A stretch of 64,000 nt of DNA from Arsukibacterium sp. (GTDB lineage Bacteria > Pseudomonadota > Gammaproteobacteria > Enterobacterales > Alteromonadaceae): positions 1 to 64,000 of the forward strand of contig NZ_JAGYIM010000011.1 in the NCBI RefSeq assembly GCF_018402695.1, in the 5' to 3' direction. The notes under the pieces were generated by a model. It was not told the DNA's origin. It searched no databases and saw only the letters and a list, made by a program, of their open reading frames with translations. Position numbers and translations under genes: made by a program. Position 1 is the stretch's first letter. The number at the start of each line of letters is the position of its first letter. This document shows positions 47,803 through 56,814 of this stretch, piece by piece.

Positions 47803-48552
47803 CTAGCGGGCTGTCCAGCCACCGTCCAGGATCAGAGTTTGTGCGGTCATATGCCGGGCGCCATCCTGACATAAAAACGCGGCCATCTCGGCGATTTCGC
47901 TAACATCAATAAAAGCTTTCTGTGGCATCGGCGCTAACATAATCTGTTCGATGACCTGTTGCTCGGTCAGGTTATGCTCTTTAGCCTGAGCAGCAATTTG
48001 CTGTTCGACCAGTGGCGTTTTCACATAAGCCGGGCAAATGGTGTTGATCGTAAAGTTTTTATCGGCATTTTCCAGCGCCACCACTTTGCTAAAACCCAGC
48101 AGGCCATGCTTGGCAGCAACATAGGCAGACTTAAACGGTGAGGCTATTACCGCATGGATAGAGCCGATGTTAATAACCCTGCCAAAATTATTATTGCGCA
48201 TATATGGCAACATAGCGCGGGTGAGCATTGCCGGACCGGTTAGCATGACGCTGAGCAACAGAGCCCACTTTTCCGGCGGAAAGTCTTCCAGTCGTGCCAC
48301 GTGCTGAATACCCGCATTGTTGACCAGAATGTCCGCCGGAAAGCGTCTGGCGCATTCTTCAATGGCTTGCTGATCAGTAACATCCAGCACACAATAGTCA
48401 GCGGCAATACCCTGGCTACTGAGTTCATCTGTTTTTTGTTGCAACAGGGACTGGTTTAAATCGGCTAACACAATATGATAGCCGGCTTTACCAAAGTGGC
48501 TGGCGATAGCAAAACCAATACCTCCGGTACCACCGGTAATGACTGCACGCAT
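47803..48552 (-). CDS. bdhA: 3-hydroxybutyrate dehydrogenase
   Basis: A 249-residue short-chain dehydrogenase: TGGTGGIG cofactor loop (residues 6-13), NNAGIQH, and the catalytic Ser-Tyr-Lys set with YVAAKHG. The C-terminal pattern LAPMPQKAFIDVSEIA and GGWTAR is that of D-3-hydroxybutyrate dehydrogenases, which oxidise 3-hydroxybutyrate to acetoacetate with NAD. It sits 43 bases upstream of the crbS-like gene on the same strand, hinting at shared control. Confidence 0.88.
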   Translation of the reverse strand: MRAVITGGTGGIGFAIASHFGKAGYHIVLADLNQSLLQQKTDELSSQGIAADYCVLDVTDQQAIEECARRFPADILVNNAGIQHVARLEDFPPEKWALLLSVMLTGPAMLTRAMLPYMRNNNFGRVINIGSIHAVIASPFKSAYVAAKHGLLGFSKVVALENADKNFTINTICPAYVKTPLVEQQIAAQAKEHNLTEQQVIEQIMLAPMPQKAFIDVSEIAEMAAFLCQDGARHMTAQTLILDGGWTAR

Positions 48553-48965
48553 AGGGTTACTCCTGTAATCGGTAATAGCTTATGCTAGGCAGTCAGCACG
48601 CCACTGGCAACGGTACTTTAGTGCTATTTGCGGATGATGAGTTTGCAGCAGGATGCGGCATCATTAGCAAGCCTGGCCGGCAAAACACTGGATTAGTCAT
48701 ATTTTCGGTTGTTTTCAACTGCAGTTTGCCCTAATAGCCGGTGCGACTACAGTCTCAGGCTTTGCGCTTGCTCTTTCCTGTGATAGATTTGGCCGATAAA
48801 TACTATAAAAAGTCAGCTTAAGGCCGTTTCTGGCCTGGTTAAGTTGGGATATATCAGGCTCTTGCGCTAATTTCCTGCCCTGAGCTACAAAATAACTATA
48901 AAGCTGTTAACTAATTCCAGATAACTGGCGACATTATCTGTGCTTTGACCAAGAGGAATTCATTT
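48553..48965. other. 413-base divergent gap between bdhA and the AbgT gene
   Basis: No gene is supported here. It must hold promoters for both bdhA and the transporter. I see a 10-bp palindrome AACTGCAGTT at 48717-48726 and a CCAG/CTGG short repeat near 48917, but no convincing -35/-10 pair or sigma-54 site. Confidence 0.5.
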
Positions 48966-50567
48966 ATGACAAACGCTGGTAGAACACCTGCTCCGGCAGG
49001 ACCCAAGCGTGGCTGGTTTACCCGTTTTCTGGATACGGTAGAGTGGCTGGGGAATTTATTACCCCATCCGGTAACCTTATTTGCTTTATTTGCTGTGCTG
49101 GTTGTTGTCGGTAGCGGTGTTGCTGCCTATTTTGATTTCAGCGCGGTAGACCCAAGGCCAGAGGGAGCAGCCGGCCGTTCTGCCGATGGCATTATCCGGG
49201 TAGTCAGCTTATTTAGTGTTGATGGCCTGCAACGGATTATTGCTAATCTGGTGACTAACTTTACCAGCTTCCCGCCACTTGGCGTAGTGCTGGTAGCGCT
49301 GCTTGGCGTCAGTATTGCTGAGCACTCCGGCCTTATCTCGGCAGCGATGCGTGGCCTGGTGATGGGCGCATCAAAAAGAATGGTTACCGTGACTATTGTG
49401 TTTGCCGGTATTATTTCGAATACCGCCTCTGAGCTTGGCTATGTGGTGCTTATCCCGATGGCGGCGGTAATATTTCACTCTCTGGGCCGTCATCCGCTGG
49501 CCGGTTTAGCTGCCGCTTTTGCCGGGGTATCAGGCGGCTATAGTGCTAATTTATTTATTGGAACTGTCGACCCGTTGCTGGCCGGCTTTACCACATCTGC
49601 GGCTAACCTGATCGACCCTGATTATAATGTCGGCCCTGAGGCAAACTGGTATTTTATGATTGCCAGTACCTTTGTTATTGCAACGTTAGGCGCCATTGTC
49701 ACTGAAAAAATTGTTGAACCCAAACTAGGTAAGTACAATGCTGATGAAGCGTCCATCGATTTAGGGGCCCAACAGCTTGATAAACTGACATCGAAAGAAA
49801 AGCGTGGTTTAGCCGGGGCCGGCCTGACATTTTTACTGTTAGCCGTTTTACTGGCATTAAGCATAGTGCCCGAGTGGGGGATCTTACGTAACCCGGAAAC
49901 CGGAGGCGTACCGGGTTCACCCTTTTTAAAAGGGATAGTGGTTTTTATTTTTGTAACCTTCGCCATACCAGGCTTTGTCTACGGCAAAATTGTCGGCACG
50001 ATGCAAACCGATCGTGATGTCATTAATGCAATGTCGAAAAGCATCGGCTCCATGGGACTTTATATTGTGTTGGTGTTTTTTGCGGCGCAATTTGTGGCCT
50101 TCTTCGGCTGGTCAAATATGGGCGCTATTTTCGCGGTAAAAGGTGCGACTGCTCTGCAGGAAATGGGTCTGACCGGGCCATTGTTGTTTGTGTTTTTTAT
50201 TGCCATGTGTGGTTTTGTAAACTTGATGCTGGGGTCGGCATCGGCGCAGTGGGCTATTACGGCGCCCATTTTTGTGCCTATGCTGATGATTGTTGGTTAT
50301 TCACCGGAAGTTATTCAGGCGGCTTACCGGATAGGTGATTCGGTAACCAATGTTATCACGCCAATGATGAGCTACTTCGGACTTATTCTCGCTGTAGCAG
50401 CACGATATAAAAAAGACATGGGGCTTGGCACGCTGATTGCGACCATGCTGCCATATTCAATGGTGTTCTTTGTTGGCTGGACGCTTTTATTTATTTTATG
50501 GGTATTTGTAGGCGGTTTTCCGGTGGGGCCGAATGCGCCAACTTACTATCAGTTTAGTGCCGGGTAA
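48966..50567 (+). CDS. AbgT-family transporter
   Basis: A 533-residue inner-membrane protein of the AbgT family (p-aminobenzoyl-glutamate transporters; some members export sulfonamides). Typical segments are the N-terminal WLGNLLPHPVTLFALF, the central ISNTASELGYVVLIPM and GVSGGYSANLFIGTVDPLLAG, and DSVTNVITPMMSYFG near the C-terminus. GAGGAA precedes the ATG at 48966. It has no pathway partner nearby, and its substrate is not clear. It shares a bidirectional terminator with the convergent LacI gene. Confidence 0.9.
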   Translation: MTNAGRTPAPAGPKRGWFTRFLDTVEWLGNLLPHPVTLFALFAVLVVVGSGVAAYFDFSAVDPRPEGAAGRSADGIIRVVSLFSVDGLQRIIANLVTNFTSFPPLGVVLVALLGVSIAEHSGLISAAMRGLVMGASKRMVTVTIVFAGIISNTASELGYVVLIPMAAVIFHSLGRHPLAGLAAAFAGVSGGYSANLFIGTVDPLLAGFTTSAANLIDPDYNVGPEANWYFMIASTFVIATLGAIVTEKIVEPKLGKYNADEASIDLGAQQLDKLTSKEKRGLAGAGLTFLLLAVLLALSIVPEWGILRNPETGGVPGSPFLKGIVVFIFVTFAIPGFVYGKIVGTMQTDRDVINAMSKSIGSMGLYIVLVFFAAQFVAFFGWSNMGAIFAVKGATALQEMGLTGPLLFVFFIAMCGFVNLMLGSASAQWAITAPIFVPMLMIVGYSPEVIQAAYRIGDSVTNVITPMMSYFGLILAVAARYKKDMGLGTLIATMLPYSMVFFVGWTLLFILWVFVGGFPVGPNAPTYYQFSAG

Positions 50568-50584
50568 TACTGGCGTTTATAAAA

Positions 50585-50611
50585 AAAACCGCTGATTTCA
50601 GCGGTTTTTTT
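50585..50611. terminator. Bidirectional terminator between abgT-like gene and nagR
   Basis: CCGCTGA (50589-50595) and TCAGCGG (50598-50604) make the stem, flanked by A8 on the left and T7 on the right, so it can stop transcription from either side. Confidence 0.85.
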
Positions 50612-50622
50612 ATAATTAACGC

Positions 50623-51648
50623 TTAACTGCCGGGCGAAGTCGACTCGCGTACTACCAGTTCCGGAATAAATACCGTTTGCTGTTTAACATCCGCTTTATT
50701 GTTGGTTTTCTTGCTGCACTTAAATAGCAGTTCAGCAGCATATTGGGCAATCGTCGTATTTGGTTGATGGGCGGTGGTGAGGGGAGGCCAGGTTTGGCGT
50801 GAAAACGGGCTGTTTTCAAAACCGGCAATGGCCAGCTGATCCGGAATCGAGACATTCATTAGCCGGGCGCTGAATAAGGCACCGGCCGCAATTTCATCAT
50901 TACAGGCAAATATTGCTGTGGGTTTCTGCCTGGCAGTTAACAAGGCTTTGGCACGCGCGACACCCGATTCAAATGAATAGGAGCCGGATACGACCCACTC
51001 AGGTTTTGGTTTCAGGCCACGTTTAACCAGCGCAGCTTCAAAGCCTGCCAGCCGTTCACCACTGGAGCTATGTTCTTCGTCGCCACCTAAAAAGGCGATA
51101 TCGGTGTGGCCAAGCTCCAGTAAGTGATTAGTAATTTTAAATGCCGCAGTAAAATCGTCCACCAACACACAGTTGCTGAGTTTTGGCGATGGCGTAGAAC
51201 CGGAAATTATCCGGACAAAGGCAATATCTTTTTCGTTCAGTGCATCAGCCAGATGCGGCATTTCAGAAAACGGCGGGGTGAGCACCAGACCAGCCAGGCG
51301 GGAGCGATCAACCAGTTCAAGTACTTCCTGCACGATATCGGGTGATTTGGCGTTGGTAGGGTGAATAATTAACTCATAATTATGTTTGCGGCAGGCATCC
51401 AGCATGCCGCGCTGCATTTCAATTACATAATAGGCGTTTGGGTTGTCGTAAACATAACCGATGCTGTACGAGCGGCTACTGGCCAGATTGCGGGCGGCCG
51501 AGTTGGGTTGATATTGCAGCTGCTTCATGGCGGCAGTCACTTTATCAAAGGTGTCTTTGCGTACCGACGGTTCGTTGTTCATCACCCTCGATACCGTTTT
51601 TATCGATACCCCTGCCAGTTTTGCTACATCATTAATTGTTATTTTCAT
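50623..51648 (-). CDS. nagR: LacI-family repressor, probably NagR
   Basis: A 341-residue LacI/GalR regulator with the N-terminal HTH and hinge (ITINDVAKLAGVSIKTVSRVMN) and a sugar-binding periplasmic-type domain. Position beside GlcNAc catabolic genes and the presence of two matching near-palindromes upstream of target genes suggest it represses them and is released by GlcNAc or GlcNAc-6-phosphate. The identity as NagR is inferred. A degenerate copy of the operator upstream may allow autoregulation. Confidence 0.8.
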   Translation of the reverse strand: MKITINDVAKLAGVSIKTVSRVMNNEPSVRKDTFDKVTAAMKQLQYQPNSAARNLASSRSYSIGYVYDNPNAYYVIEMQRGMLDACRKHNYELIIHPTNAKSPDIVQEVLELVDRSRLAGLVLTPPFSEMPHLADALNEKDIAFVRIISGSTPSPKLSNCVLVDDFTAAFKITNHLLELGHTDIAFLGGDEEHSSSGERLAGFEAALVKRGLKPKPEWVVSGSYSFESGVARAKALLTARQKPTAIFACNDEIAAGALFSARLMNVSIPDQLAIAGFENSPFSRQTWPPLTTAHQPNTTIAQYAAELLFKCSKKTNNKADVKQQTVFIPELVVRESTSPGS

Positions 51649-51730
51649 TGGTCTTCTCAGCTCGGCATAGCCGTTTATGCCGCTCAGTCTAGCATACTGA
51701 AGCGCGTTTATAACATGCCTTATCGCCTTC

Positions 51731-51749
51731 GATGACAGCGCTGGTCAAT
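51731..51749. promoter_or_regulatory. Degenerate NagR-like operator upstream of nagR
   Basis: GATGACAGCGCTGGTCAAT resembles the two good operators but carries one extra G in the right half. It lies about 83 bases before the nagR start. The insertion changes half-site spacing, so binding may be weak. Confidence 0.35.
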
Positions 51750-52000
51750 GTTCGGAATAAATTTAACCTGCAACATCGCAGCTAGCTAAGCTAAGTGCTA
51801 TTCAAGATGTTGCGGCAATTAAACTGTAAACGCTATTAATTCATTTTAAATTAATTACTTATCATTATTTTGGTGGCAGATTACTGCTGTTTTTAGTCTA
51901 TAGGTCAGGGCAGGTTGGCAATGGCACTGCCAAAATAGCTGGTTAAAAAAACAGCTGAAAAACTTTGCAAAGCCATATTAATTTGTGTATGTTTAATTTG

Positions 52001-52018
52001 CATGACAACGCTGTCATT
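52001..52018. promoter_or_regulatory. NagR-like operator upstream of the TonB receptor
   Basis: CATGACAACGCTGTCATT is nearly palindromic and has 16 of 18 positions in common with the site at 59474-59491. It overlaps a possible promoter with -35 TTGCAT (51998-52003) and -10 GATAAA (52021-52026) at 17-base spacing, a layout that fits repression. Confidence 0.65.
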
Positions 52019-52071
52019 AGGATAAAGCATAAAAAGTACCATGCCAAAGAGCACAGGAACGGGAGAAACAC

Positions 52072-54747
52072 ATGCTGCACAACAACGTAAAAAAAAGTGT
52101 TATAGCGGTAAAAATGGCGCTAATCGCCGGAGCTGCAGTTACTGCAATGCCGGTACTGGCGCAGGATGACGCTGCAAAAGAGCAACAGGTTGAAGTCATT
52201 CAGGTTCGGGGGATTCGTGCCTCGCAGGAAGCCAACCTGAATGCCAAACGATATTCCAATGCAGTGGTTGATGTGGTGACAGCGGAAGACATTGGCAAGT
52301 TTCCGGATAAAAACGTCGCCGAATCATTGTCCAGGATCACTGGTGTCGGTGTAAGCCGGGAATTTGGTGAAGGTGAAAAAATTACCATTCGTGGCGCCAG
52401 TTCTTCAACAAACCGTACCTTATTAAATGGTCAGACGGTGGCAACGGCCGATTGGTTTATTCTGGATAACCCGGGGCGTAGTTTTAACTACACCATGTTG
52501 CCGTCGGCTCTGGTATCAGATTTAGAAGTGTATAAATCTCCGCTGGCAAGTATTGATGAAGGTTCAATCGGTGGCACTGTTATATTGCGTACCCGTACGC
52601 CGTTGTCGATGGAAGCAAACGCGGTAAACCTTTCGCTGGAAGGGCAGTATTCAGAGGCCTCGGAGCAATGGGACCCGCAACTGTCAGGCATGTATTCCTG
52701 GAAGAATGAAGCCGAAAGTTTTGGTGTGTTGGTATCAGCGATAAAACAAGATCGGAAAGTGGTACGGCAGGGCTTTGAAGTGCTGGGCTGGCCAAATAAT
52801 GCCGAGTTAGACGCTTCTTTACCAAGCCATATTGGCGTGCCCCGCTTTGAGCAGGATCGCGAGCGTGAAACCCTGTTTTTGTCGTTGCAATCCCGGCCCA
52901 ACGACAATCTGGATATGGTACTCAATATTCTGGATTCAAAAGTTGATGCCAATAACCACAATCAGAACTGGTTAATATTCGTTAACAATAATGCGGATTC
53001 ACTGACTAATACTGCGCTTGAAAACGGCAGCATTGTTGCTGGTGACGTGGCTGGCGCTGGCACAGCGGCTTATAACTTTATTAACCGGGTTTCGTCTACT
53101 GAAACCCGCGCTATTGATTTTGATTTGAACTACAGTGCCGACAACTTTGAATTGCATACTCAGCTTGGCCATACCGAAGCGAAAGGAGGCACCTACCGGG
53201 AGACATCGTGGGAATACGGTCCGGCAGGTGGCACCGGTTATAACTTCGATTTACGGGGTGGCACGCCGACGGCCAATACGGTTGTCGATGCAACTGATCC
53301 GACCCAGTTTCGGCCGGGCTGGATATGGGGTGGCGAAAAGCCGACCACTGATGAAGAAACCTATGCCCAGTTTGATTTTACTATTCCGGTACAGAAAGGG
53401 GCCTTTACCGCCATTAAAACCGGGGCCAAATACCGGATGGCTGAACGGACTCAGGACCGGGTAGCCTATAGCTGGCATGGCCCGCAAACGATGACTGGCA
53501 ATGAAGATATCGCCGGCAGTTATCTTGATCATATTTTTGCCACGTGCTACGACTGGGCACAGTGCGGCCTGTTTAATGGCACGGTCAATATTGATGCGGT
53601 GGTCAATGGCAATATGACTGAGCAAATGGCGCACAACCGCGCTGCGATGGAGCAAATTGCCTTTGACGGCTTAAATGGGGTACCGGCAGATTTCGCCCGC
53701 TCGAAAAACCTGGCTGAGATTTGGGCGGTGGAGGAAGACATTCTGGCATTATATGCCCAGGGTGATTTTGAAGGTGAAGGCTTTCGCGGCAATGTCGGGG
53801 TGCGCTTTGTCGATACCCGGCAAACATCCGGTGGCTATGAATTTTCCGGTGATTCCTGGGGATTGTGGACCATTGACAGGGAGTGGCTGACTCCTGAAGT
53901 ACTGGAATGGGTCGAGACTGATAATGATTACAGCGAAGTGCTGCCCAGCCTGAATATTGCTTTTGATTTATCTGACGATCAAATATTGCGCTTTGGCGCC
54001 GCCCGGGTAATGGCGCGCCAGGACTGGAATAATATCTCCTCTTCAGTTACCTATGGCTCACTGAATGTGGCGCAGCCAACGGGCAGCGCCAGCAACCCCA
54101 ATTTGATGCCACAAATTGCTGACCAGTTTGATTTATCCTTTGAATGGTATTTCGACGCGTCAGCGTTGTTAGCCGTTACCTATTTCCATAAAGATATTAA
54201 AAGCTACCGCAGCTTCTCAACCTTTGTTGATCAGCGCTACTGGGAAGAAGGCGAGGAGTGGGTTGATGTGACCTTTACCCGGCCGGAAAATGGCCCTGGT
54301 GGCACAACCGACGGGATCGAACTGACATTTCAGCAGGCTTTTGGTGATTATGGGGTCAGTGCGAATTACACATACACCAATGCCCAGCGTGATGAAGAGC
54401 GGCAACTGACACAGCCGGGCTCTGGTTTGGTGGAAGGTACTTCACGGCATATGATGAATGCCAGTATCTACTATGAAACGGATACCCTCAGTGCCAGGCT
54501 GATGTATAACTACCGGACGGAGTGGTATAAAGGCTTACATTTCAATGGTGATGAACTGTGGAATGACAGCTACGGTCAGCTGGATGCCAGTTTCGGTTAC
54601 AATCTGACAGACACGATCACATTGTCACTGGAAGCGGTTAACCTGACTGATGAAGAAGTGGTGGAGTACAACACCGATACGGCACGCTTATTCTCGATTT
54701 ATCAGAATGGCCGCCGCTTTACTGCTGGGGTTAGAATGGCATTCTGA
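52072..54747 (+). CDS. TonB-dependent receptor, probably for chito-oligosaccharides
   Basis: An 891-residue receptor of the TonB-Xanth-Caul type, starting with a signal peptide (cleavage near VLAQ), the motif VEVIQVRGIRASQEANLNAKR, and the plug (IGKFPDKNVAESLSRITGV), then a large barrel ending GVRMAF with terminal Phe. Receptors of this class import saccharides. The NagR-like operator upstream and the chitobiase and nag genes downstream point to chito-oligosaccharides or GlcNAc. Specificity is inferred from context. Confidence 0.9.
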   Translation: MLHNNVKKSVIAVKMALIAGAAVTAMPVLAQDDAAKEQQVEVIQVRGIRASQEANLNAKRYSNAVVDVVTAEDIGKFPDKNVAESLSRITGVGVSREFGEGEKITIRGASSSTNRTLLNGQTVATADWFILDNPGRSFNYTMLPSALVSDLEVYKSPLASIDEGSIGGTVILRTRTPLSMEANAVNLSLEGQYSEASEQWDPQLSGMYSWKNEAESFGVLVSAIKQDRKVVRQGFEVLGWPNNAELDASLPSHIGVPRFEQDRERETLFLSLQSRPNDNLDMVLNILDSKVDANNHNQNWLIFVNNNADSLTNTALENGSIVAGDVAGAGTAAYNFINRVSSTETRAIDFDLNYSADNFELHTQLGHTEAKGGTYRETSWEYGPAGGTGYNFDLRGGTPTANTVVDATDPTQFRPGWIWGGEKPTTDEETYAQFDFTIPVQKGAFTAIKTGAKYRMAERTQDRVAYSWHGPQTMTGNEDIAGSYLDHIFATCYDWAQCGLFNGTVNIDAVVNGNMTEQMAHNRAAMEQIAFDGLNGVPADFARSKNLAEIWAVEEDILALYAQGDFEGEGFRGNVGVRFVDTRQTSGGYEFSGDSWGLWTIDREWLTPEVLEWVETDNDYSEVLPSLNIAFDLSDDQILRFGAARVMARQDWNNISSSVTYGSLNVAQPTGSASNPNLMPQIADQFDLSFEWYFDASALLAVTYFHKDIKSYRSFSTFVDQRYWEEGEEWVDVTFTRPENGPGGTTDGIELTFQQAFGDYGVSANYTYTNAQRDEERQLTQPGSGLVEGTSRHMMNASIYYETDTLSARLMYNYRTEWYKGLHFNGDELWNDSYGQLDASFGYNLTDTITLSLEAVNLTDEEVVEYNTDTARLFSIYQNGRRFTAGVRMAF

Positions 54748-54770
54748 GCGAGCTAAACAATAGTCAGGAT

Positions 54771-54808
54771 AAGGGGTTGGCATCAGGTGTTAACCCCTTT
54801 TAGTTTTT
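54771..54808 (+). terminator. Terminator-like hairpin after the TonB receptor
   Basis: AAGGGGTT (54771-54778) pairs with AACCCCTT (54792-54799) around a 13-base loop, followed by TTAGTTTTT. It ends before the cupin gene's ribosome site, so cupin may be made by read-through or from its own promoter. Confidence 0.55.
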
Positions 54809-54818
54809 GGAGTGAACG

Positions 54819-55847
54819 ATGGCTGAGGCAGTAAAATGCTGGCATAACGTCACGCTGGCGCAGTGGCAGCAAGAGATAATGCCTGCTGCTAAGCCGGCAA
54901 TCTTAAAAGGGCTGGTAAAGCACTGGCCGGTGGTGCAACGGGCAGTGGCGTCTGCAGAGAGTTTGCAGCAGTATATCGCTGCTATGGATAGCGGCTGGCA
55001 GGTTGATACCTTGCTACTGGCAGCGCAAACAGCTGGCCGGATAGGCTATAAGCCAGATTGGGCAGGCTTTAACTATGAAAAACGTCAGTACCCGCTAACT
55101 GCCATACTGGCGCAGCTGCAGAAAACTAAAACAGATCCGCAGGCCGTGCGTATTGCCGCGCAAAGTGCTTTAGTCAGTGATTGCTTGCCTGATTTTACTT
55201 CAGAGAACCCTAACCCGTTGCTGCCGCGGACGGTGATCCCCCGAATTTGGCTGGGTAATATGGTGACGGTGCCCGCGCACTTCGATGACGCCGATAATCT
55301 GGCATGTGTTGTCGCCGGCAAACGGATTTTTACTTTGTTTGCGCCAGAGCAGGTGTCCAATTTGTACATCGGACCGCTGGACTATACACCAACCGGCGCG
55401 CCAATTAGCCTGGTTGACTTTAGCCAGCCAGATTTGAAGCGTTTTCCTAAAGCGGCTGAAGCACTGCAACAGGCGCAGGTAGCAGAGCTTGAGCCGGGTG
55501 ACGTATTGTATATTCCGGCATTGTGGTGGCATCAGGTACAGTCCACAGCTGCTATCAATTTGCTGGTTAACTACTGGTGGAACGGCTCCATCGGCACGGC
55601 TGACAGCCGGCCGGCACCGTTAAATGCCCTGCTGCACAGTTTGCTCTGCTTACGCGGCTTACCTGCGCCGCAGCGGCAGGCGTGGAATGCGATGTTCCGC
55701 CACTTCATATTGAATAACAGCAGTAATGAAGCCCTGGCCCATATTCCAGTTGATAAGCAGGGAATTCAGGGGCAAGGTGCCTTTGCAGCGGAAGATGCAT
55801 TAACCCGGTGGTTAATAAGTTCGCTGACCAGACAAACCGATGTTTGA
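54819..55847 (+). CDS. Cupin-like (JmjC-related) protein
   Basis: A 342-residue protein of the Cupin_8/JmjC-like family. The metal ligands expected for an Fe(II)/2-oxoglutarate hydroxylase are visible: His154 and Asp156 in PAHFDDADN, and His238 in ALWWHQVQS. Members next to TonB receptors and SapC genes are frequent in Alteromonadales and Sphingomonadales but their role is not known. An uncharacterised hydroxylase, possibly acting on protein, is one possibility. Confidence 0.82.
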   Translation: MAEAVKCWHNVTLAQWQQEIMPAAKPAILKGLVKHWPVVQRAVASAESLQQYIAAMDSGWQVDTLLLAAQTAGRIGYKPDWAGFNYEKRQYPLTAILAQLQKTKTDPQAVRIAAQSALVSDCLPDFTSENPNPLLPRTVIPRIWLGNMVTVPAHFDDADNLACVVAGKRIFTLFAPEQVSNLYIGPLDYTPTGAPISLVDFSQPDLKRFPKAAEALQQAQVAELEPGDVLYIPALWWHQVQSTAAINLLVNYWWNGSIGTADSRPAPLNALLHSLLCLRGLPAPQRQAWNAMFRHFILNNSSNEALAHIPVDKQGIQGQGAFAAEDALTRWLISSLTRQTDV

Positions 55848-56032
55848 TATCGCTGACGGGTGATAAGGGGTAGCGGGCTTTATCGGCATTCAGCAGTTGA
55901 TTCACAGGCCAACTTGACGCAAGATAACGCCGGTACGCCAGTGGATTAGACGGTCGCAGCACCTGCAGCTGCTTAAAATATCGACACCGCAACCAGCTGG
56001 TATCTTAAAAATCCCATAACAATGAGTTATCT

Positions 56033-56743
56033 ATGGAACAGAAAAAAGTAGTAGCGCTAAATAAAGAACAACACGCCAAGACCAGAATCAGTAATGAAAA
56101 TGCATTCAGCCACATTGCCGATCAACATATGCTGCCAATCGTGGTGCAGGAATTCGTGGTTGCCGGTGCTGAGTTTCCGGTGGTATTTGTCAAAGATGGT
56201 CAGAGTGACAGCTATCAGCCAGTAGTGTTACTGGGCTTAGCGGCAAATCAGAATCTGGTTATTGAAGATGGTAAATGGCAGGCGCTGTATGTGCCGCGGG
56301 TGGCGCGGAATTATCCGTTAGTGCTGGTACAGCCAGAGCCGAACAGTGATCGGTTAGTGGTAGCGGTAGATGAGTCATCTGCCCGGGTTAACGAGACGGA
56401 AGGCTTGCCTTTGTTTAAAGACGACGGCAGCGAAACCGATTACCTGGCCGATCGGAAAAAGCAAATGGGTGAATATGTTGAATTCAGCCGGATGACCCGT
56501 GGTTTCAGTGAAAAGTTAAAGAGTCTGGATCTGATTAAAGAACAGGTGCTGACCATTACAGTTGACGGTGAGCCGCGCAACATTAATGGTATTCACATGA
56601 TTGATGAAAAAAAGCTAAATGAACTGGACAACGAAGTGTTTCTGGAATTACGGAAACTGGGCTTCCTGACCGCTATTTATGCCCATTTAATGTCACTGCA
56701 GCATACCCAGAAACTGGTGCAGAAGCTGGTTAAACCTGCCTGA
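56033..56743 (+). CDS. SapC-family protein
   Basis: A 236-residue protein of the SapC family (not the ABC permease SapC). Conserved features include the HADQHMLPIVVQEF-like N-terminal region, PVVFVKDG, and the segment YVPRVARNYPLVLV. Its function is not established, but it recurs next to TonB receptors of saccharide loci. It lies 185 bases after the cupin gene; that gap holds no supported gene. It ends at a strong terminator. Confidence 0.85.
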   Translation: MEQKKVVALNKEQHAKTRISNENAFSHIADQHMLPIVVQEFVVAGAEFPVVFVKDGQSDSYQPVVLLGLAANQNLVIEDGKWQALYVPRVARNYPLVLVQPEPNSDRLVVAVDESSARVNETEGLPLFKDDGSETDYLADRKKQMGEYVEFSRMTRGFSEKLKSLDLIKEQVLTITVDGEPRNINGIHMIDEKKLNELDNEVFLELRKLGFLTAIYAHLMSLQHTQKLVQKLVKPA

Positions 56744-56764
56744 TAGCAAGCTGTTTAACTGACA

Positions 56765-56790
56765 ACGGCACCTGAACAGGTGCCGTTTTT
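56765..56790 (+). terminator. Rho-independent terminator after sapC-like gene
   Basis: ACGGCACCT (56765-56773), GAAC loop and AGGTGCCGT (56778-56786), a perfect 9-bp stem, followed by T4. It closes the receptor-cupin-SapC unit. Confidence 0.85.
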
Positions 56791-56814
56791 GGTTAAGTTT
56801 ATAAGTTTAAAGAC

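Larger units (their letters stand above)
51649..52071. other. 423-base divergent gap between nagR and the TonB receptor gene
   Basis: No gene is supported. It contains a degenerate NagR-like site near the nagR end (51731-51749) and a good one near the receptor end (52001-52018), so both genes are probably under the same repressor. The middle (51780-51990) is AT-rich with nothing further recognised. Confidence 0.6.

Noticed and set aside
48717-48726. Palindrome AACTGCAGTT in the bdhA-abgT gap as a regulatory site
   Set aside because: A single 10-bp palindrome occurs often by chance and no second copy was seen in the window.
55705-55992. 95-codon - strand frame across the cupin gene end and the following gap
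   Set aside because: Half lies opposite the cupin coding region; no ribosome site, no recognisable family, and no conserved-looking composition.
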